Assembly: GCF_016907385.1 (NCBI RefSeq)
Contig: NZ_JAFBBU010000001.1
Location: 3,410,001-3,474,000 of the forward strand
DNA from: Subtercola frigoramans
GTDB lineage: Bacteria; Actinomycetota; Actinomycetes; Actinomycetales; Microbacteriaceae
Direction: 5' to 3'
Length of the DNA stretch: 64,000 nucleotides
The notes below the pieces were generated by a model that was not told the origin of the DNA, searched no databases, and worked only from the letters and a program-made list of their open reading frames with translations. Shown one piece after another: positions 35,144 through 46,026 of this stretch (positions are counted from its first letter, which is position 1; every line of letters starts with the position of its first letter). Made by a program: the position numbers and the translations under genes.

Positions 35144-35163
35144 CAGACCCGGCGAGAAGGAGG

Positions 35164-36738
35164 TCAGACCTTCAGTGCGACGTCGGCCGCATCTTCGGCG
35201 TTCAGGGCGGCCGCGTTCGGCGGGGCGACCTCTGGGCTGATCTCATCGGCGCCGTCTGCAGCAGCGAGAGCCGCTTCGACCCGTTCACCCAGGGTCTGGT
35301 CGACGTTCTTCCAGTACTGGATGGCGCGGGCCTTGATGTCGGGAACGGTCACCTGGCCGACGTGGCCGGCGATGTTGTTCACCAGACGCTCGCGTGCGGC
35401 GTCGTCGAGCACCTCGCGGACGAGGGTTCCGGCCTGGCCGAAGTCGTCATCCTCCGCGTGGAGTGTCGCCGCGGTGCGCTGGAGCTCACCGTCGTTCTGC
35501 CAGCCGGCGGAGTCGCCAGCGGCATCCGGAGACGCCGCAGGGCCGCCGACGGAGTTCGGCGCGTAAACGGGAACGGCCGGCGCGTTGTAGGCATAGCGGG
35601 CCGCACCGTCTTTGCTGTACGAGTGGACCTCGGCCGCGTGCGGGGCGTTGACCGGCAGCTGGGCGTGGTTCGTTCCGACACGGTAGCGGTGAGCATCCGC
35701 GTAGCTGAAGATGCGGGCGAGCAGCATCTTGTCGGGGCTCGCCGCGATGCCGGGAACGAAGTTCGAGGGGGCGAAGGTGGCCTGCTCGATTTCGGCGAAG
35801 TAGTTCTGCGGGTTGCGGTTCAGCGTGAGCTGGCCGACTTCGTGCAGGGGGTAGTCTGCGTGCGACCAGACCTTCGTGAGGTCGAAGGGGTTGAAGCGAT
35901 ACGTCGCGGCATCGGCGTAGGGCATGATCTGCACCGAGAGGGTCCAGCTTGGGAACTCTTCGCGGTCGATTGCCTCGCCGAGGTCACGGATGTGGAAGTC
36001 GGCGTCTTCACCGGCGATCTGGTTCGCCTGCTCCTGGCTCAGGATCTCGATGCCCTGGTTGGTCTTGAAGTGGTACTTCACCCAGAAACGTTCGCCTGCA
36101 GCGTTGATCCACTGGTAGGTGTGCGAGCCGAAGCCGTCCATGTGGCGCCAGGACGAGGGCAGGCCGCGGTCGCCCATCAGCCAGGTGACCTGATGCGCGC
36201 TCTCGGGGCTCAACGACCAGAAGTCCCACTGCATGTCGTTGTTCCGCAGGTGCGTTCCTGGGAGGCGCTTCTGCGAGTGGATGAAGTCGGGGAACTTGAT
36301 GCCGTCGCGAATGAAGAAGACGGGCGTGTTGTTGCCGACGAGGTCGTAGTTGCCCTCTGTGGTGTAGAACTTCAGCGCGAAACCGCGCGGGTCTCGCCAC
36401 GTGTCGGGGCTGCCCTGCTCGCCGGCGACGGTCGAGAAGCGGGCGAGCGCCTCGGTGGTGATGCCGGGCTGGAAGAGAGCGGCACGGGTGTAGGCCGAAA
36501 CGTCGTGCGTGACCTCGAGAACGCCGAACGCGCCGCCGCCCTTCGCGTGCACGATGCGCTCCGGCACCTTCTCGCGATTGAACTGGGCGAGCTTCTCGAG
36601 CAGGTAGTGGTCGTGCAGGGGGATGACGCCGTCTGCACCGACGCTCTGCGAGTGCTCGTCGCTCGCGACGGGGGCGCCCGAATTCGTCGTGGTGTAGTTC
36701 GCTCCGCTGTTCGCGGCTGCGGTCGTCGTATCAGTCAT
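35164..36738 (-). CDS. katA: Monofunctional haem catalase
   Basis: 524 residues. It splits hydrogen peroxide to water and oxygen. Family blocks: HAKGGGAFG (distal His), [12 protein letters not shown] (about 119), [28 protein letters not shown] and the proximal haem-Tyr region [15 protein letters not shown] (near 347). The length fits a small- to medium-subunit catalase. The start at [12 protein letters not shown] has GAGGTG close upstream, while a longer in-frame extension has no support. It follows fur by 90 bp on the same strand, giving a peroxide-responsive pair. Confidence 0.96.
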   Translation of the reverse strand: MTDTTTAAANSGANYTTTNSGAPVASDEHSQSVGADGVIPLHDHYLLEKLAQFNREKVPERIVHAKGGGAFGVLEVTHDVSAYTRAALFQPGITTEALARFSTVAGEQGSPDTWRDPRGFALKFYTTEGNYDLVGNNTPVFFIRDGIKFPDFIHSQKRLPGTHLRNNDMQWDFWSLSPESAHQVTWLMGDRGLPSSWRHMDGFGSHTYQWINAAGERFWVKYHFKTNQGIEILSQEQANQIAGEDADFHIRDLGEAIDREEFPSWTLSVQIMPYADAATYRFNPFDLTKVWSHADYPLHEVGQLTLNRNPQNYFAEIEQATFAPSNFVPGIAASPDKMLLARIFSYADAHRYRVGTNHAQLPVNAPHAAEVHSYSKDGAARYAYNAPAVPVYAPNSVGGPAASPDAAGDSAGWQNDGELQRTAATLHAEDDDFGQAGTLVREVLDDAARERLVNNIAGHVGQVTVPDIKARAIQYWKNVDQTLGERVEAALAAADGADEISPEVAPPNAAALNAEDAADVALKV

Positions 36739-36828
36739 GATGCACCTCATTGGTTTCGTATGCGGTTTCGGTTGGTTCGTGGTGGGTCGGCGTGAGGTGT
36801 CGGGCATGGATGATCGGCACACGTCGAT

Positions 36829-37281
36829 TCAGGGCGAAACGGCGGTCACAGCATCCGTCGCCGCATTCGCCCGCTGGCACGCTGGGCAGAGACCCCAGAA
36901 CGTGACGTCGGCTGAGGCGACGGCGAAACCGCCTGCATCGGCCGGGGTGAGGCAGGGGGCGTGGCCGACGACGCAGTCGATGTCCTGAACCGCACCGCAC
37001 GCGCTGCAGATGGCGTGGTGATGGTTGTCGCCGATGCGGCGTTCGTAGAGCGCAGGAGAGCCTGCGGGCTCGATGCGGCGGAGGAGCCCGGCGCCGGTGA
37101 GAGCGGCAAGCACGACGTAGACCGACTGCAGCGTGATCTCGGGGTGCGTCTCACGGATGAGCCGGTGAACTGCCTCTGTATCGGCGTGGGGCACACGCTC
37201 GAGCACCTCGAGGGCGGCCAGGCGCTGGGTCGTGACACGCAGACCTGCGGCGCGGATGCTGTCTTCGAGTGCCGTGGTCAC
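36829..37281 (-). CDS. Fur/PerR-family metal-dependent repressor
   Basis: 150 residues from GTG. An N-terminal winged helix (LRVTTQRLAALEVLERVPH, then TLQSVYVVLAALTGAGLLRRI) is followed by a metal domain with HHHAICSACG and a C-terminal CPACQ, giving the two Zn-binding CxxC pairs. It heads the operon with katA, like FurA/CatR or PerR regulators of catalase, so it is probably a peroxide or iron sensor repressing both genes. A TTG 12 bp earlier is in frame, but the GTG gives the usual N-terminus. An AT-rich dyad directly upstream is the likely operator. Confidence 0.92.
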   Translation of the reverse strand: MTTALEDSIRAAGLRVTTQRLAALEVLERVPHADTEAVHRLIRETHPEITLQSVYVVLAALTGAGLLRRIEPAGSPALYERRIGDNHHHAICSACGAVQDIDCVVGHAPCLTPADAGGFAVASADVTFWGLCPACQRANAATDAVTAVSP

Positions 37282-37297
37282 GCATCCAGTCAAGCAC

Positions 37298-37320
37298 TTA
37301 TTACGAGCAATTCATAATAA
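37298..37320. promoter_or_regulatory. Probable Fur/CatR operator
   Basis: TTATTACGAGC...CATAATAA dyad (TTATTA / TAATAA arms, 23 bp), unusually AT-rich for this genome, 17 bp upstream of the fur start and 30 bp from the purS -10 box. Confidence 0.65.
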
Positions 37321-37349
37321 GGAACACTCACGTCACGCACCCTTGCGCG

Positions 37350-37355
37350 TAGAAT
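37350..37355 (+). promoter_or_regulatory. -10 box of purS-purQ
   Basis: TAGAAT 36 bp before the purS GTG; leader of about 30 nt with GGAG as the ribosome site. Confidence 0.5.
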
Positions 37356-37391
37356 GTGACCATTCGCCCCGTCTGAGTTCTGGAGTCCCTG

Positions 37392-37760
37392 GTGCCCACA
37401 ATCGTCGTTGAAGTAATGCCCAAGGCCGAGTTGCTCGACCCCCAGGGCAAGGCTGTGGCTGGCGCACTGGCCCGCCAGGGTCGCTCGCAGATCACCGGCG
37501 TGCGCGTCGGCAAGCGCTTCGAGATCGAGGTCACCGGCCCGGCCGATGACGCGATCCTGGCCGAGGTCGCCACCCTGGCCGACGAGATTCTGGCCAACCT
37601 CGTGATCGAAGACGTGATCAGCGTGCACTTCGCCGGCGCGGACGGGTTCGGCTTTGATGCCGAGCACGATTTCGAGACGGGCAATGTGACCACCGACACC
37701 TCGTTCGACGAGGCATCGACCCCCGAAGGCCGAGCCGAGATCAGCGAAGGACTCGCGTGA
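37392..37760 (+). CDS. purS: FGAM synthase subunit PurS
   Basis: 122 residues. The small dimeric subunit that links PurQ and PurL in the three-part formylglycinamidine synthase. Core [23 protein letters not shown] and GKRFEIEV match PurS (usual length about 80-85). The extra C-terminal 35 residues ([20 protein letters not shown]...) are an acidic extension, common in some actinobacteria. Starts GTG with GGAG upstream. Its TGA overlaps the purQ ATG by one base, so translation is coupled. Confidence 0.93.
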   Translation: MPTIVVEVMPKAELLDPQGKAVAGALARQGRSQITGVRVGKRFEIEVTGPADDAILAEVATLADEILANLVIEDVISVHFAGADGFGFDAEHDFETGNVTTDTSFDEASTPEGRAEISEGLA

Positions 37761-38527
37761 TGGCCGGAGCCCACGCGGGGCCCGTCGTCGACGGCGAGCT
37801 CATCGGCGCGCCTGGCGCAGAATCGGGCGTACGCGTCGGGGTCGTCACCTTTCCAGGGTCGCTCGACGATCGGGATGCTGCCCGCGCGGTGCGCATGGTC
37901 GGGGCCGAGGCCGTGCCGCTGTGGCATGGCAGCCACGACCTCGAAGGCGTTGATGCGATCATCCTGCCCGGTGGCTTCAGCTACGGCGACTACCTGAGGG
38001 CCGGCGCGATCGCCAGCCTTTCGCCGATCATGTCGGAGATCATCGACGCAGCCCGGCGAGGAACACCTGTGCTCGGAATCTGCAACGGCTTCCAGATGCT
38101 CACTGAGGCGCACCTGCTGCCCGGCGGGCTCATTCGCAACGACCACGGCACCTTCATCTGCCGCGACCAGCGCCTGCGCGTCGAGAATACGTCGACGGCG
38201 TGGACCAACCAGTTCGCCGCGGGTGCCGAGATCACCATCCCTCTGAAGAACGGCGAAGGCGGTTACATCGCCTCGGCCGACTCGATCGATGAGATCGAGG
38301 GCGAGGGCCTGGTCGCATTCCGGTACCTCGACGTCAACCCGAACGGGTCGATGAACGACATCGCGGGCATCACCAACGTGCGTGGCAATGTGGTCGGCCT
38401 CATGCCGCACCCAGAGCACGCGGTCGAGGAGGGGTTCGGCCCTGACACCGCCGACGCCATGCGCAGCGGCACCGACGGCCTGCTGCTCTTCGCGAGCGCC
38501 CTCACAAGCCTGCTCTCCCGCGCCTGA
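37760..38527 (+). CDS. purQ: FGAM synthase glutaminase subunit PurQ
   Basis: 255 residues. A class I glutamine amidotransferase supplying ammonia to PurL for FGAR to FGAM (step 4). The nucleophile elbow [11 protein letters not shown] (Cys near 111) and the His/Glu pair in [12 protein letters not shown] (near 215) are present, as is [21 protein letters not shown] one codon earlier is an alternative start. It is coupled to purS; purL lies 1.8 kb downstream, separated by a nuclease gene and a membrane-protein gene. Confidence 0.96.
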   Translation: MAGAHAGPVVDGELIGAPGAESGVRVGVVTFPGSLDDRDAARAVRMVGAEAVPLWHGSHDLEGVDAIILPGGFSYGDYLRAGAIASLSPIMSEIIDAARRGTPVLGICNGFQMLTEAHLLPGGLIRNDHGTFICRDQRLRVENTSTAWTNQFAAGAEITIPLKNGEGGYIASADSIDEIEGEGLVAFRYLDVNPNGSMNDIAGITNVRGNVVGLMPHPEHAVEEGFGPDTADAMRSGTDGLLLFASALTSLLSRA

Positions 38528-38565
38528 CCCCGTCCCGCTCCCTCCACCCCCCTCTCATCTTCGGG

Positions 38566-38617
38566 TGCGGGCAAAAAAACACCCAAAATCCGAGTTTTGC
38601 GTGCTTTTTCGCCCGCA
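38566..38617. repeat. TGCGGGCA hairpin repeat, copy 2 (after purQ)
   Basis: TGCGGGC with GCCCGCA ends and CACCCAAAA / TTTTGCGTG inner arms around CCGAG; 38 bp past the purQ stop. Confidence 0.85.
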
Positions 38618-38696
38618 GGATGATCGGGGCGGCCTGACGGCAGAGGGGCTGTGGATAACTCCGCGGCGCAGGCAATCGACTCAGCGATAGTTGGGC

Positions 38697-39290
38697 ATGC
38701 CCAAACGTGTCCCATTGCCGCCCGAGTATTCGCGCCGGTACTTTTCGGTGACGGATGCCCGGCAGTCGGGCGTCGGAAGGCAGAGGCTGAACGGCCCCGA
38801 TCTGGCTCGGCCGTTTCACGGGGTGCGCGCGGTCGAGACGATCGCCGATGCCGAAGCCGATGCCGAAGAGAAGTGCCGTTCATACAGCCCGCGCCTGCGC
38901 CCGTGTTCGCGCATACCGGGGGGGGCGGGGCGGCGAAGGCTGCTCGACGCACTGCAACTCATCCGCTTGGGGTGCGCCTCGCCGATGGAGACTCGCCTGA
39001 GGCTGCTCATCGTGCGCGCCGGCTTGCCCGAACCGCAACTGAACGTCGACATCCTCGACGGCAGGGGCGACTTCGTTGCCTGCGGCGACCTGTATTTCCC
39101 CGAGCAACGCGTCCTCGTCGAATACGACGGCGACCAGCACCGCACCGACACCAAGATGTACGAGAGAGACCAGACGCGCCTCGCGAACCTCCGGGCGATC
39201 GGCGTCGAGTGCATCCGCGTGCGGCAGTCTGGCTACGTCACCCACCCCGAGCGCACGGTCGCCGAAATCACGCACGCGCTCAAGGTCTGA
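38697..39290 (+). pseudogene. DUF559/Vsr-like endonuclease-domain protein, apparently with internal deletion
   Basis: 197 residues. The N-terminal 60 residues (SVTDARQSGVGRQRLNGPDLARPFHGVR) and C-terminal 110 residues (ETRLRLLIVRAGLPEPQLNVDI, then YFPEQRVLVEYDGDQH with the nuclease D-D-x-H core) match a common actinobacterial family that is usually about 300 residues long. The roughly 100 residues normally between them are missing: CRSYSPRLRP passes directly into CSRIPGGAGRRRLL. The frame is still open and the join is next to an 8-base G tract (38918-38925). I infer an in-frame deletion; the nuclease core might still work. No ribosome site is seen before the ATG. Confidence 0.65.
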
Positions 39291-39293
39291 TGT

Positions 39294-39345
39294 TGCGGGC
39301 AGAAATACACCGAAAATTCGAGTTTTGGGTGTTTTTTTGCCCGCA
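39294..39345. repeat. TGCGGGCA hairpin repeat, copy 3
   Basis: TGCGGGCAGAAATACAC and its complement around TTCGAG, between the nuclease gene and a convergent membrane-protein gene. Like copy 2 it is followed by GGATG. Confidence 0.85.
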
Positions 39346-39358
39346 GGATGCCCGAACG

Positions 39359-39979
39359 TCAGGGCGCGAGCGTGGCGGGCGCATCGGCGTGCACACAGCC
39401 CGGCGGTTCGGAGTTGCCGCTGACGATGAAGTCCTCGCACGTCATGAAGCTCGACTCGTTCGCCCCGAGCGCGAACGATCCCGCGGCGATGAGCAGAACG
39501 GTGAACAGCACAAGCATCTTGCCCCGCGTCGGCACCGTCTCGCCCAAATCGGGCCAGACCACGCGCGCGAGTACCCACATGGTGAAAGGGATGCCCAGCA
39601 GGATCACGCCGATGCCCAGCAGGGCCACCAGCGCGAGCGCGAGATTGCCTCCGTCTGCCGGCACGGCGATATTGATCACCAACCAGAGCGAGGGCAGGAG
39701 AAGCGTGAACAGCCGCCAGCCGATGCGCTTGCGAGCCCCCGGCACCAGAACCACCACGATGAAGGCTGCGGTGGTGGCGGCCCACACCGTGAGCAGGTTG
39801 TCGAAGAAGATCTCGCCCCACGCCCCCAGCGTGAACGCCGGCCACCAGACGGCGAGACTCACACCCACGACGATCACGCCCAGCTGCTGGTAAGGCAACG
39901 GCACCCGCGGCGACCTACCCGGAGTCTTGCCCCGTGCGTCCGCCCCACCACGCGGTTGCTCGCCAGCTGACTCGCTCAC
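39359..39979 (-). CDS. Hypothetical four-helix membrane protein
   Basis: 206 residues. A hydrophilic N-terminus (1-25) is followed by four hydrophobic segments (about 30-50, 58-80, 85-130 and 150-172) and an extracytoplasmic-type tail with two Cys ([10 protein letters not shown] and PPGCVHAD). I do not recognise the family. The start is taken as the GTG that gives MSESAGEQ; another GTG nine bases earlier is possible. Longer upstream extensions run into tandem repeats and are not credible. Confidence 0.65.
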   Translation of the reverse strand: MSESAGEQPRGGADARGKTPGRSPRVPLPYQQLGVIVVGVSLAVWWPAFTLGAWGEIFFDNLLTVWAATTAAFIVVVLVPGARKRIGWRLFTLLLPSLWLVINIAVPADGGNLALALVALLGIGVILLGIPFTMWVLARVVWPDLGETVPTRGKMLVLFTVLLIAAGSFALGANESSFMTCEDFIVSGNSEPPGCVHADAPATLAP

Positions 39980-40090
39980 GCCGCTCACGCTACCACCGCG
40001 ACGAATGGATGCCCGGCCATCGTCGACGCCCGGCCCCCCTGGATGCCCCGCCCACTCGAAACCCGGGCCCCTCGCTCGCCAGCCCCGACC

Positions 40091-40277
40091 CGGCCCACTC
40101 GTCCACCCGCGCCAGGTGCGCGGAGACGTCCCCAAACGGCCAACCTTGGGGACGCTTGCGCGCACACGCGGGTGTGGTGCGCCCGGCCCGCTCGTTCCAC
40201 CCGCGCCGGGTGCGCGGAGACGTCCCCAAACGGCCACCCTTGGGGACGCTTGCGCGCACGCGCGCGTGTGGTGCACC
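40091..40277. repeat. 93/94-bp tandem repeat upstream of purL
   Basis: Two near-identical copies (40091-40183 and 40184-40277). Each has a CGTCCCCAA / TTGGGGACG hairpin (9-bp arms) and a GCGCGCAC-rich second hairpin; a truncated third start follows. They occupy most of the 390-bp gap between the membrane-protein gene and purL. The stretch 39980-40090 shows no gene. Confidence 0.8.
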
Positions 40278-40322
40278 CGGCCCGATGGTTCCGATGCCGC
40301 GCGGCGCGAGGAGGAGCCCCGG

Positions 40323-40328
40323 TAGAAT
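40323..40328 (+). promoter_or_regulatory. -10 box of purL
   Basis: TAGAAT 41 bp before the GTG start, after the tandem repeats; AAGGAG ribosome site at 40354-40359. Confidence 0.5.
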
Positions 40329-40369
40329 TGGTGCCGCCCGTACTGCCGCCCCTGAAGGAGCACACCCGC

Positions 40370-42733
<2,364 letters not shown>

Positions 42734-42802
42734 AGCCCTTCGCTAGCGCTGGCGCTGGCGTCGCGGAGAAGGCGCGGTCCGCAATCGTGTGGTCCCGAAA
42801 GG

Positions 42803-42871
42803 GCATAGCCCTTTCGGCGCTGGCGTCGCGGCGAGCATCCACTGGATGCTCGCTTATAGCTCCAGCGCGCG
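42803..42871. repeat. 69-bp long-range inverted repeat, right copy
   Basis: Inverted copy of 33542-33610 (65/69). Contains GCGAGCATCCA-C-TGGATGCTCGC and overlaps a CCGAAAGGGC / GCCCTTTCGG hairpin (42795-42817). Its right end codes for the last residues (RALEL) and the stop of the chorismate mutase gene. Confidence 0.85.
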
Positions 42872-43192
42872 GATCGACTCGTGGTGGTGGATGACCTCCG
42901 CAACGATGAAGTTGAGGAACTTCTCGGCGAACTCGGGGTCGAGGTGCGCTTCTTCAGCGAGTCCGCGCAATCGCTTGATCTGGCGCGCCTCGCGTTCGAG
43001 ATCGGCTGGCGGCAAGCCGTGCGCCGCCTTCAGCCTGCCCACGTCCTGAGTGAACTTGAACCGCTCGGCCAGCAGGTGGATCAGCGCCGCGTCGACGTTG
43101 TCGATGCTCTCCCGGATGCTCTGCAGCCGTTCGAGCGCATCGACAGTGCCCGCAGTCGTTTCGTCGTGTGGCGCGTGGCCGTGCTCATCCAT
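42854..43192 (-). CDS. Chorismate mutase (AroQ class)
   Basis: 112 residues. All-helical AroQ fold converting chorismate to prephenate for Phe/Tyr synthesis. Typical residues: RLQSIRESIDNVDAALIHLLAERFKFTQDVGRLKA (helix 1 with Arg and Lys of the active site) and LEREARQIKRLRGLAEE. A short acidic leader precedes the domain. The ATG follows a TACAGT box (43200-43205) by 7 nt, a leaderless arrangement. The C-terminal residues and stop come from an intergenic repeat sequence. Confidence 0.92.
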   Translation of the reverse strand: MDEHGHAPHDETTAGTVDALERLQSIRESIDNVDAALIHLLAERFKFTQDVGRLKAAHGLPPADLEREARQIKRLRGLAEEAHLDPEFAEKFLNFIVAEVIHHHESIRALEL

Positions 43193-43294
43193 AGTCAAAA
43201 CTGTATTGCGTTTCGGCACCCAGCGGTTGCGCGCCAGGAGGTGGCGGCAGTGCTCCACCGGCGTGTGGAGTGGACGTCAGCGATGCCCGGCCTC

Positions 43295-44263
43295 TCAACC
43301 CAGGCGTGCATTGGGGCCAGCCCAGAGTCTGATGCGCTTCTGGGTGAGCAGGATGCCCAGCAGCACCAGAGCCGCCCCGATCGGTTCGTTCACGGTGAAC
43401 GTCTCACTCAGAACCAGAATGCCGAGGATCACACCGACAACGGGCGTGATGTACGTGACGGTCGACGCCGAGGTCGGGCCCCAGGCGCGGAGCACATTGA
43501 TGTTCCAGACGTAGACCAGGCCGGTGCCGAGCGCACCGAGAGCCACCAGCGACAGCACGATCGGTACCGAGAGGATCACCGGCGACAGAGCCACAACGGG
43601 CGTGAGGGCAAGCAGCACCAGCGCGCCCATTCCCACCTGCATGAACGCGAACGGTACCCCCGCTATCGACCGGCCACTCAGGAATCGCCGGGTGTAGCTC
43701 AGCGAGAATCCGTAACAGAGCGCGGCTCCGAGGCAGGCGAGCTGCCCGACGAGGTCGCCCGAGAGCGTGGCGTACCCCCACGGCCCGATGATCACCACAG
43801 TGCCGATGATTCCGATGATCACTCCCAGAACCTGACCCCGGTTCAAGCGTTCGACCCGGAAGGCGAGGGTTGCCATCAGCGCCGTGGTGATCGGTGTCAC
43901 GGCGTTGTAGATACTCGCAAGGCTCGACGACACGTACTGCTCGGCCCAGGCGAAGAGCAGGAACGGGATGGCCGACCCCACCGTGCCGATCACGAAGAAA
44001 TGCAGCCACACGACGGGCTCGCGGGGCAACCGGTATCGGCCGATGAGCACGATGAGCCCCAGTGTCACCGCGCCGAAGACCAGGCGCGCCCAGGCGACCT
44101 GCCCGAAACCCACCCCGGTGAGGGCGACCTTCATGAAGAGAAAGCTGCCACCCCACACCAGGCCCATTGCGATGAACTGAACCAGTACTGAGGCCCCGCG
44201 CCGGGGTTTCCCTGCTGCGAGTTGCGGAGATGGGCCAGGCGCGGGTGGAGCAGTTTCAGTCAC
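43295..44263 (-). CDS. EamA/DMT-family exporter
   Basis: 322 residues with ten predicted membrane helices in two EamA halves (about 28-165 and 175-310). The first has GLVWGGSFLFMKVAL and the second GTGLVYVWNINVL, a family pattern. Such proteins export amino acids or metabolites; the substrate is unknown. A TAGTGT box lies 6 nt before the GTG start, so it may be leaderless. It faces away from ohr and is monocistronic. Confidence 0.9.
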   Translation of the reverse strand: MTETAPPAPGPSPQLAAGKPRRGASVLVQFIAMGLVWGGSFLFMKVALTGVGFGQVAWARLVFGAVTLGLIVLIGRYRLPREPVVWLHFFVIGTVGSAIPFLLFAWAEQYVSSSLASIYNAVTPITTALMATLAFRVERLNRGQVLGVIIGIIGTVVIIGPWGYATLSGDLVGQLACLGAALCYGFSLSYTRRFLSGRSIAGVPFAFMQVGMGALVLLALTPVVALSPVILSVPIVLSLVALGALGTGLVYVWNINVLRAWGPTSASTVTYITPVVGVILGILVLSETFTVNEPIGAALVLLGILLTQKRIRLWAGPNARLG

Positions 44264-44285
44264 TCCAAGACACTACCCGCCACCG

Positions 44286-44705
44286 CTACTCGACGATGGT
44301 GATCACCACGTCGATGTTGCCCCGCGTGGCGTTGGAGTACGGGCAGACGTCGTGTGCAGCATCCGCCACCGCCTTCGCCTCTTCTGGCGTCGCGCCGGGA
44401 ATGTAGACGTCGAGCTCGACGGCCAGCCCGAAGCCGCCGTTGCCGTCACTACCGATGCTCACGCTCGCCGAGACGCCGGAGTCGGTCGTGTCGACGCCGA
44501 GGCGCTTGCCGACCACGTGCAGGGCGCTCAGGAAGCAAGCAGCGTAGCCCGCAGCGAAGAGCTGTTCGGGGTTCGTGCCCTCCCCGCTGCCACCCATCTC
44601 GACCGGCGGGCGGGTGTCGAAATCGAGACGGTCGTCTTCGCTTCGAACGTGGCCGTCGCGGCCTCCGCCTGAAGCGTGGGCAATTGCTGTGTAGAGGGCT
44701 TCCAT
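44286..44705 (-). CDS. ohr: Organic hydroperoxide resistance protein (OsmC/Ohr family)
   Basis: 139 residues, normal Ohr length. A thiol peroxidase that reduces organic hydroperoxides. The two redox cysteines are visible in AAGYAACFLSALH (about 51) and VCPYSNATRGN (about 119), and the family start MEALYTAIAHASGGGRDG is intact. An in-frame TTG 12 bp upstream is less likely. The divergent neighbour is a mycothiol-dependent-type protein, and the spacing leaves room for one shared control region. No OhrR regulator is adjacent. Confidence 0.93.
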   Translation of the reverse strand: MEALYTAIAHASGGGRDGHVRSEDDRLDFDTRPPVEMGGSGEGTNPEQLFAAGYAACFLSALHVVGKRLGVDTTDSGVSASVSIGSDGNGGFGLAVELDVYIPGATPEEAKAVADAAHDVCPYSNATRGNIDVVITIVE

Positions 44706-44781
44706 GAATTCAGCCAATCACAGATTTTCGAGCGCGGGAGCCACCAATCGGCGGTGTCCAGTGCTGCCCGTTTGTGCCACG

Positions 44782-45399
44782 ATGGTTGCCATGGTCAATG
44801 TCGCGAGGTTCCATCAGTCTGCGGCCGCGTTCGTCGACCTCGTCTCGCGTATCGACGACTCGCAATGGGAACTGCCCGGCCTCGGGTCGTGGTCGGTGCG
44901 CTCACTCGTCGGGCACACGACCAGGGCCATCCTCACTGTCGAGACGTATCTCGGGCACGATGATCCGGGCCGCATCGGCCTCGCCACGGCCGAGGAGTAC
45001 TTCAGCGTGATCTACACAGACTTCACCGAGCCCGCAGCGGTCGAAGCACGGGGCGTCGAGGCGGGGCTGTGGCTGGGCGAGCATCCGGTGCAGAAGATCT
45101 CGGATGCCCTGGCCAGGGCAGAATCGAGCATCGCCGAGGCGCCGACCGGCCGGGTCGTGGCCATCGCAGGCCACGGAATCACGCTCAGTGAATACCTTCG
45201 CACGCGGGTCTTCGAACTCGTCGTGCACTCGATCGACATCGGACGGGCGGTGGGGCAGCCACACGGGCAGCCGCTCAGCTGTGTGGTCGAGGCGGCCTCC
45301 CTGGCCGCACGCATCGGCGCCCGGGCCGGCTCCGGCGACGAGATCCTGCTCGCGCTTACGGGCCGAGCACCGCTCCCGCCGGGCTTCTCGGTGTTGTGA
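44782..45399 (+). CDS. Maleylpyruvate isomerase-like, DinB-fold protein
   Basis: 205 residues. VARFHQSAAAFVDLVSRIDDSQWELPGLGSWSVRSLVGHTTRAIL matches the N-terminal mycothiol-dependent maleylpyruvate isomerase / DinB four-helix domain, with the metal-type His in GHT and later VFELVVHSIDIGRAVG. Such actinobacterial proteins often use mycothiol as cofactor. Real substrate unknown. Start ATG at 44782 or 44791; neither has a clear ribosome site. Its proximity to ohr suggests a thiol-redox role, but that is only context. Confidence 0.82.
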   Translation: MVAMVNVARFHQSAAAFVDLVSRIDDSQWELPGLGSWSVRSLVGHTTRAILTVETYLGHDDPGRIGLATAEEYFSVIYTDFTEPAAVEARGVEAGLWLGEHPVQKISDALARAESSIAEAPTGRVVAIAGHGITLSEYLRTRVFELVVHSIDIGRAVGQPHGQPLSCVVEAASLAARIGARAGSGDEILLALTGRAPLPPGFSVL

Positions 45400-45429
45400 G
45401 TCCAGGGTCACTGAGAGGCCTGGTTGACT

Positions 45430-46026
45430 GTGGATTCTGGGAATGAACACCTGTCGCGCGTCGCCGAAGTGGTCGAACTCCGTTTTCTCACCGGCGACGG
45501 CGCAGAGGTCTTCGGGCAATCCGGCGGGGCGCTCCGAGAGGGGACCCGGGGAGTCGGCGTCGGTTCACTCACCGCCGTCGCGCTGGCCGATGCGACGGCG
45601 TTCCGCTTGCGTATCAGCATCGCCGTACCGATCACGGTGCGGGTCGGCCTGCGTGCGCTGGGGGGTGAGTTCTCGCTGAGTGAGCCATCCGATACACCTC
45701 GTGACGAAGCTCTCGGCGACCCCCGCGCCCACGGCCGCGCCGAGGCGGCACCAACCGGAAGACCGCACCAGGTGGCCGTGGTCGCTCGCTGGCCAGCTGA
45801 CACCAGCCGCGGCTTCGTTCGTGTTGCCGTGTCGGGAGTGAACCCAGCGACCGTCTCTCTTGCGAGAGAAGCGGAGGCTGAGTTCACTCTCGGTGCGGGT
45901 GAGTATTTTGCTGAGCTCAGGGCAACGAACTCCGAATCAGAGGCCGAGCGCAGCATTCACCTGAACCGGCGAACCCACTTTCTAGCCAGCGCTACACCTC
46001 GTGCTGCGCACGGCGACGGCGGATGA
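45430..46026 (+). CDS. Hypothetical soluble protein
   Basis: 198 residues from GTG. The composition (alternating beta-like segments, such as [34 protein letters not shown] and [10 protein letters not shown]) is protein-like, whereas the reading on the other strand is low-complexity Ser/Thr/Arg. No domain recognised, no signal or membrane segment. It overlaps the 3' end of the convergent phosphatase remnant by 35 bp. Existence is moderately supported only. Confidence 0.45.
   Translation: MDSGNEHLSRVAEVVELRFLTGDGAEVFGQSGGALREGTRGVGVGSLTAVALADATAFRLRISIAVPITVRVGLRALGGEFSLSEPSDTPRDEALGDPRAHGRAEAAPTGRPHQVAVVARWPADTSRGFVRVAVSGVNPATVSLAREAEAEFTLGAGEYFAELRATNSESEAERSIHLNRRTHFLASATPRAAHGDGG

Noticed and set aside
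34816..36795. 659-residue plus-strand frame opposite katA
   Set aside because: It covers the katA gene in the reverse frame and is Arg/Gly-rich low-complexity sequence; katA is clearly the true gene.
25979..40328. TAGAAT upstream of four purine genes as a purine-specific operator
   Set aside because: The same hexamer is found before the PBP gene and fits an ordinary -10 box, so it is not evidence for a dedicated purine regulator.
45408..45956. 182-residue minus-strand frame opposite 45430-46026
   Set aside because: Very Ser/Thr/Arg/Pro-rich without structure; the plus-strand reading is more protein-like.
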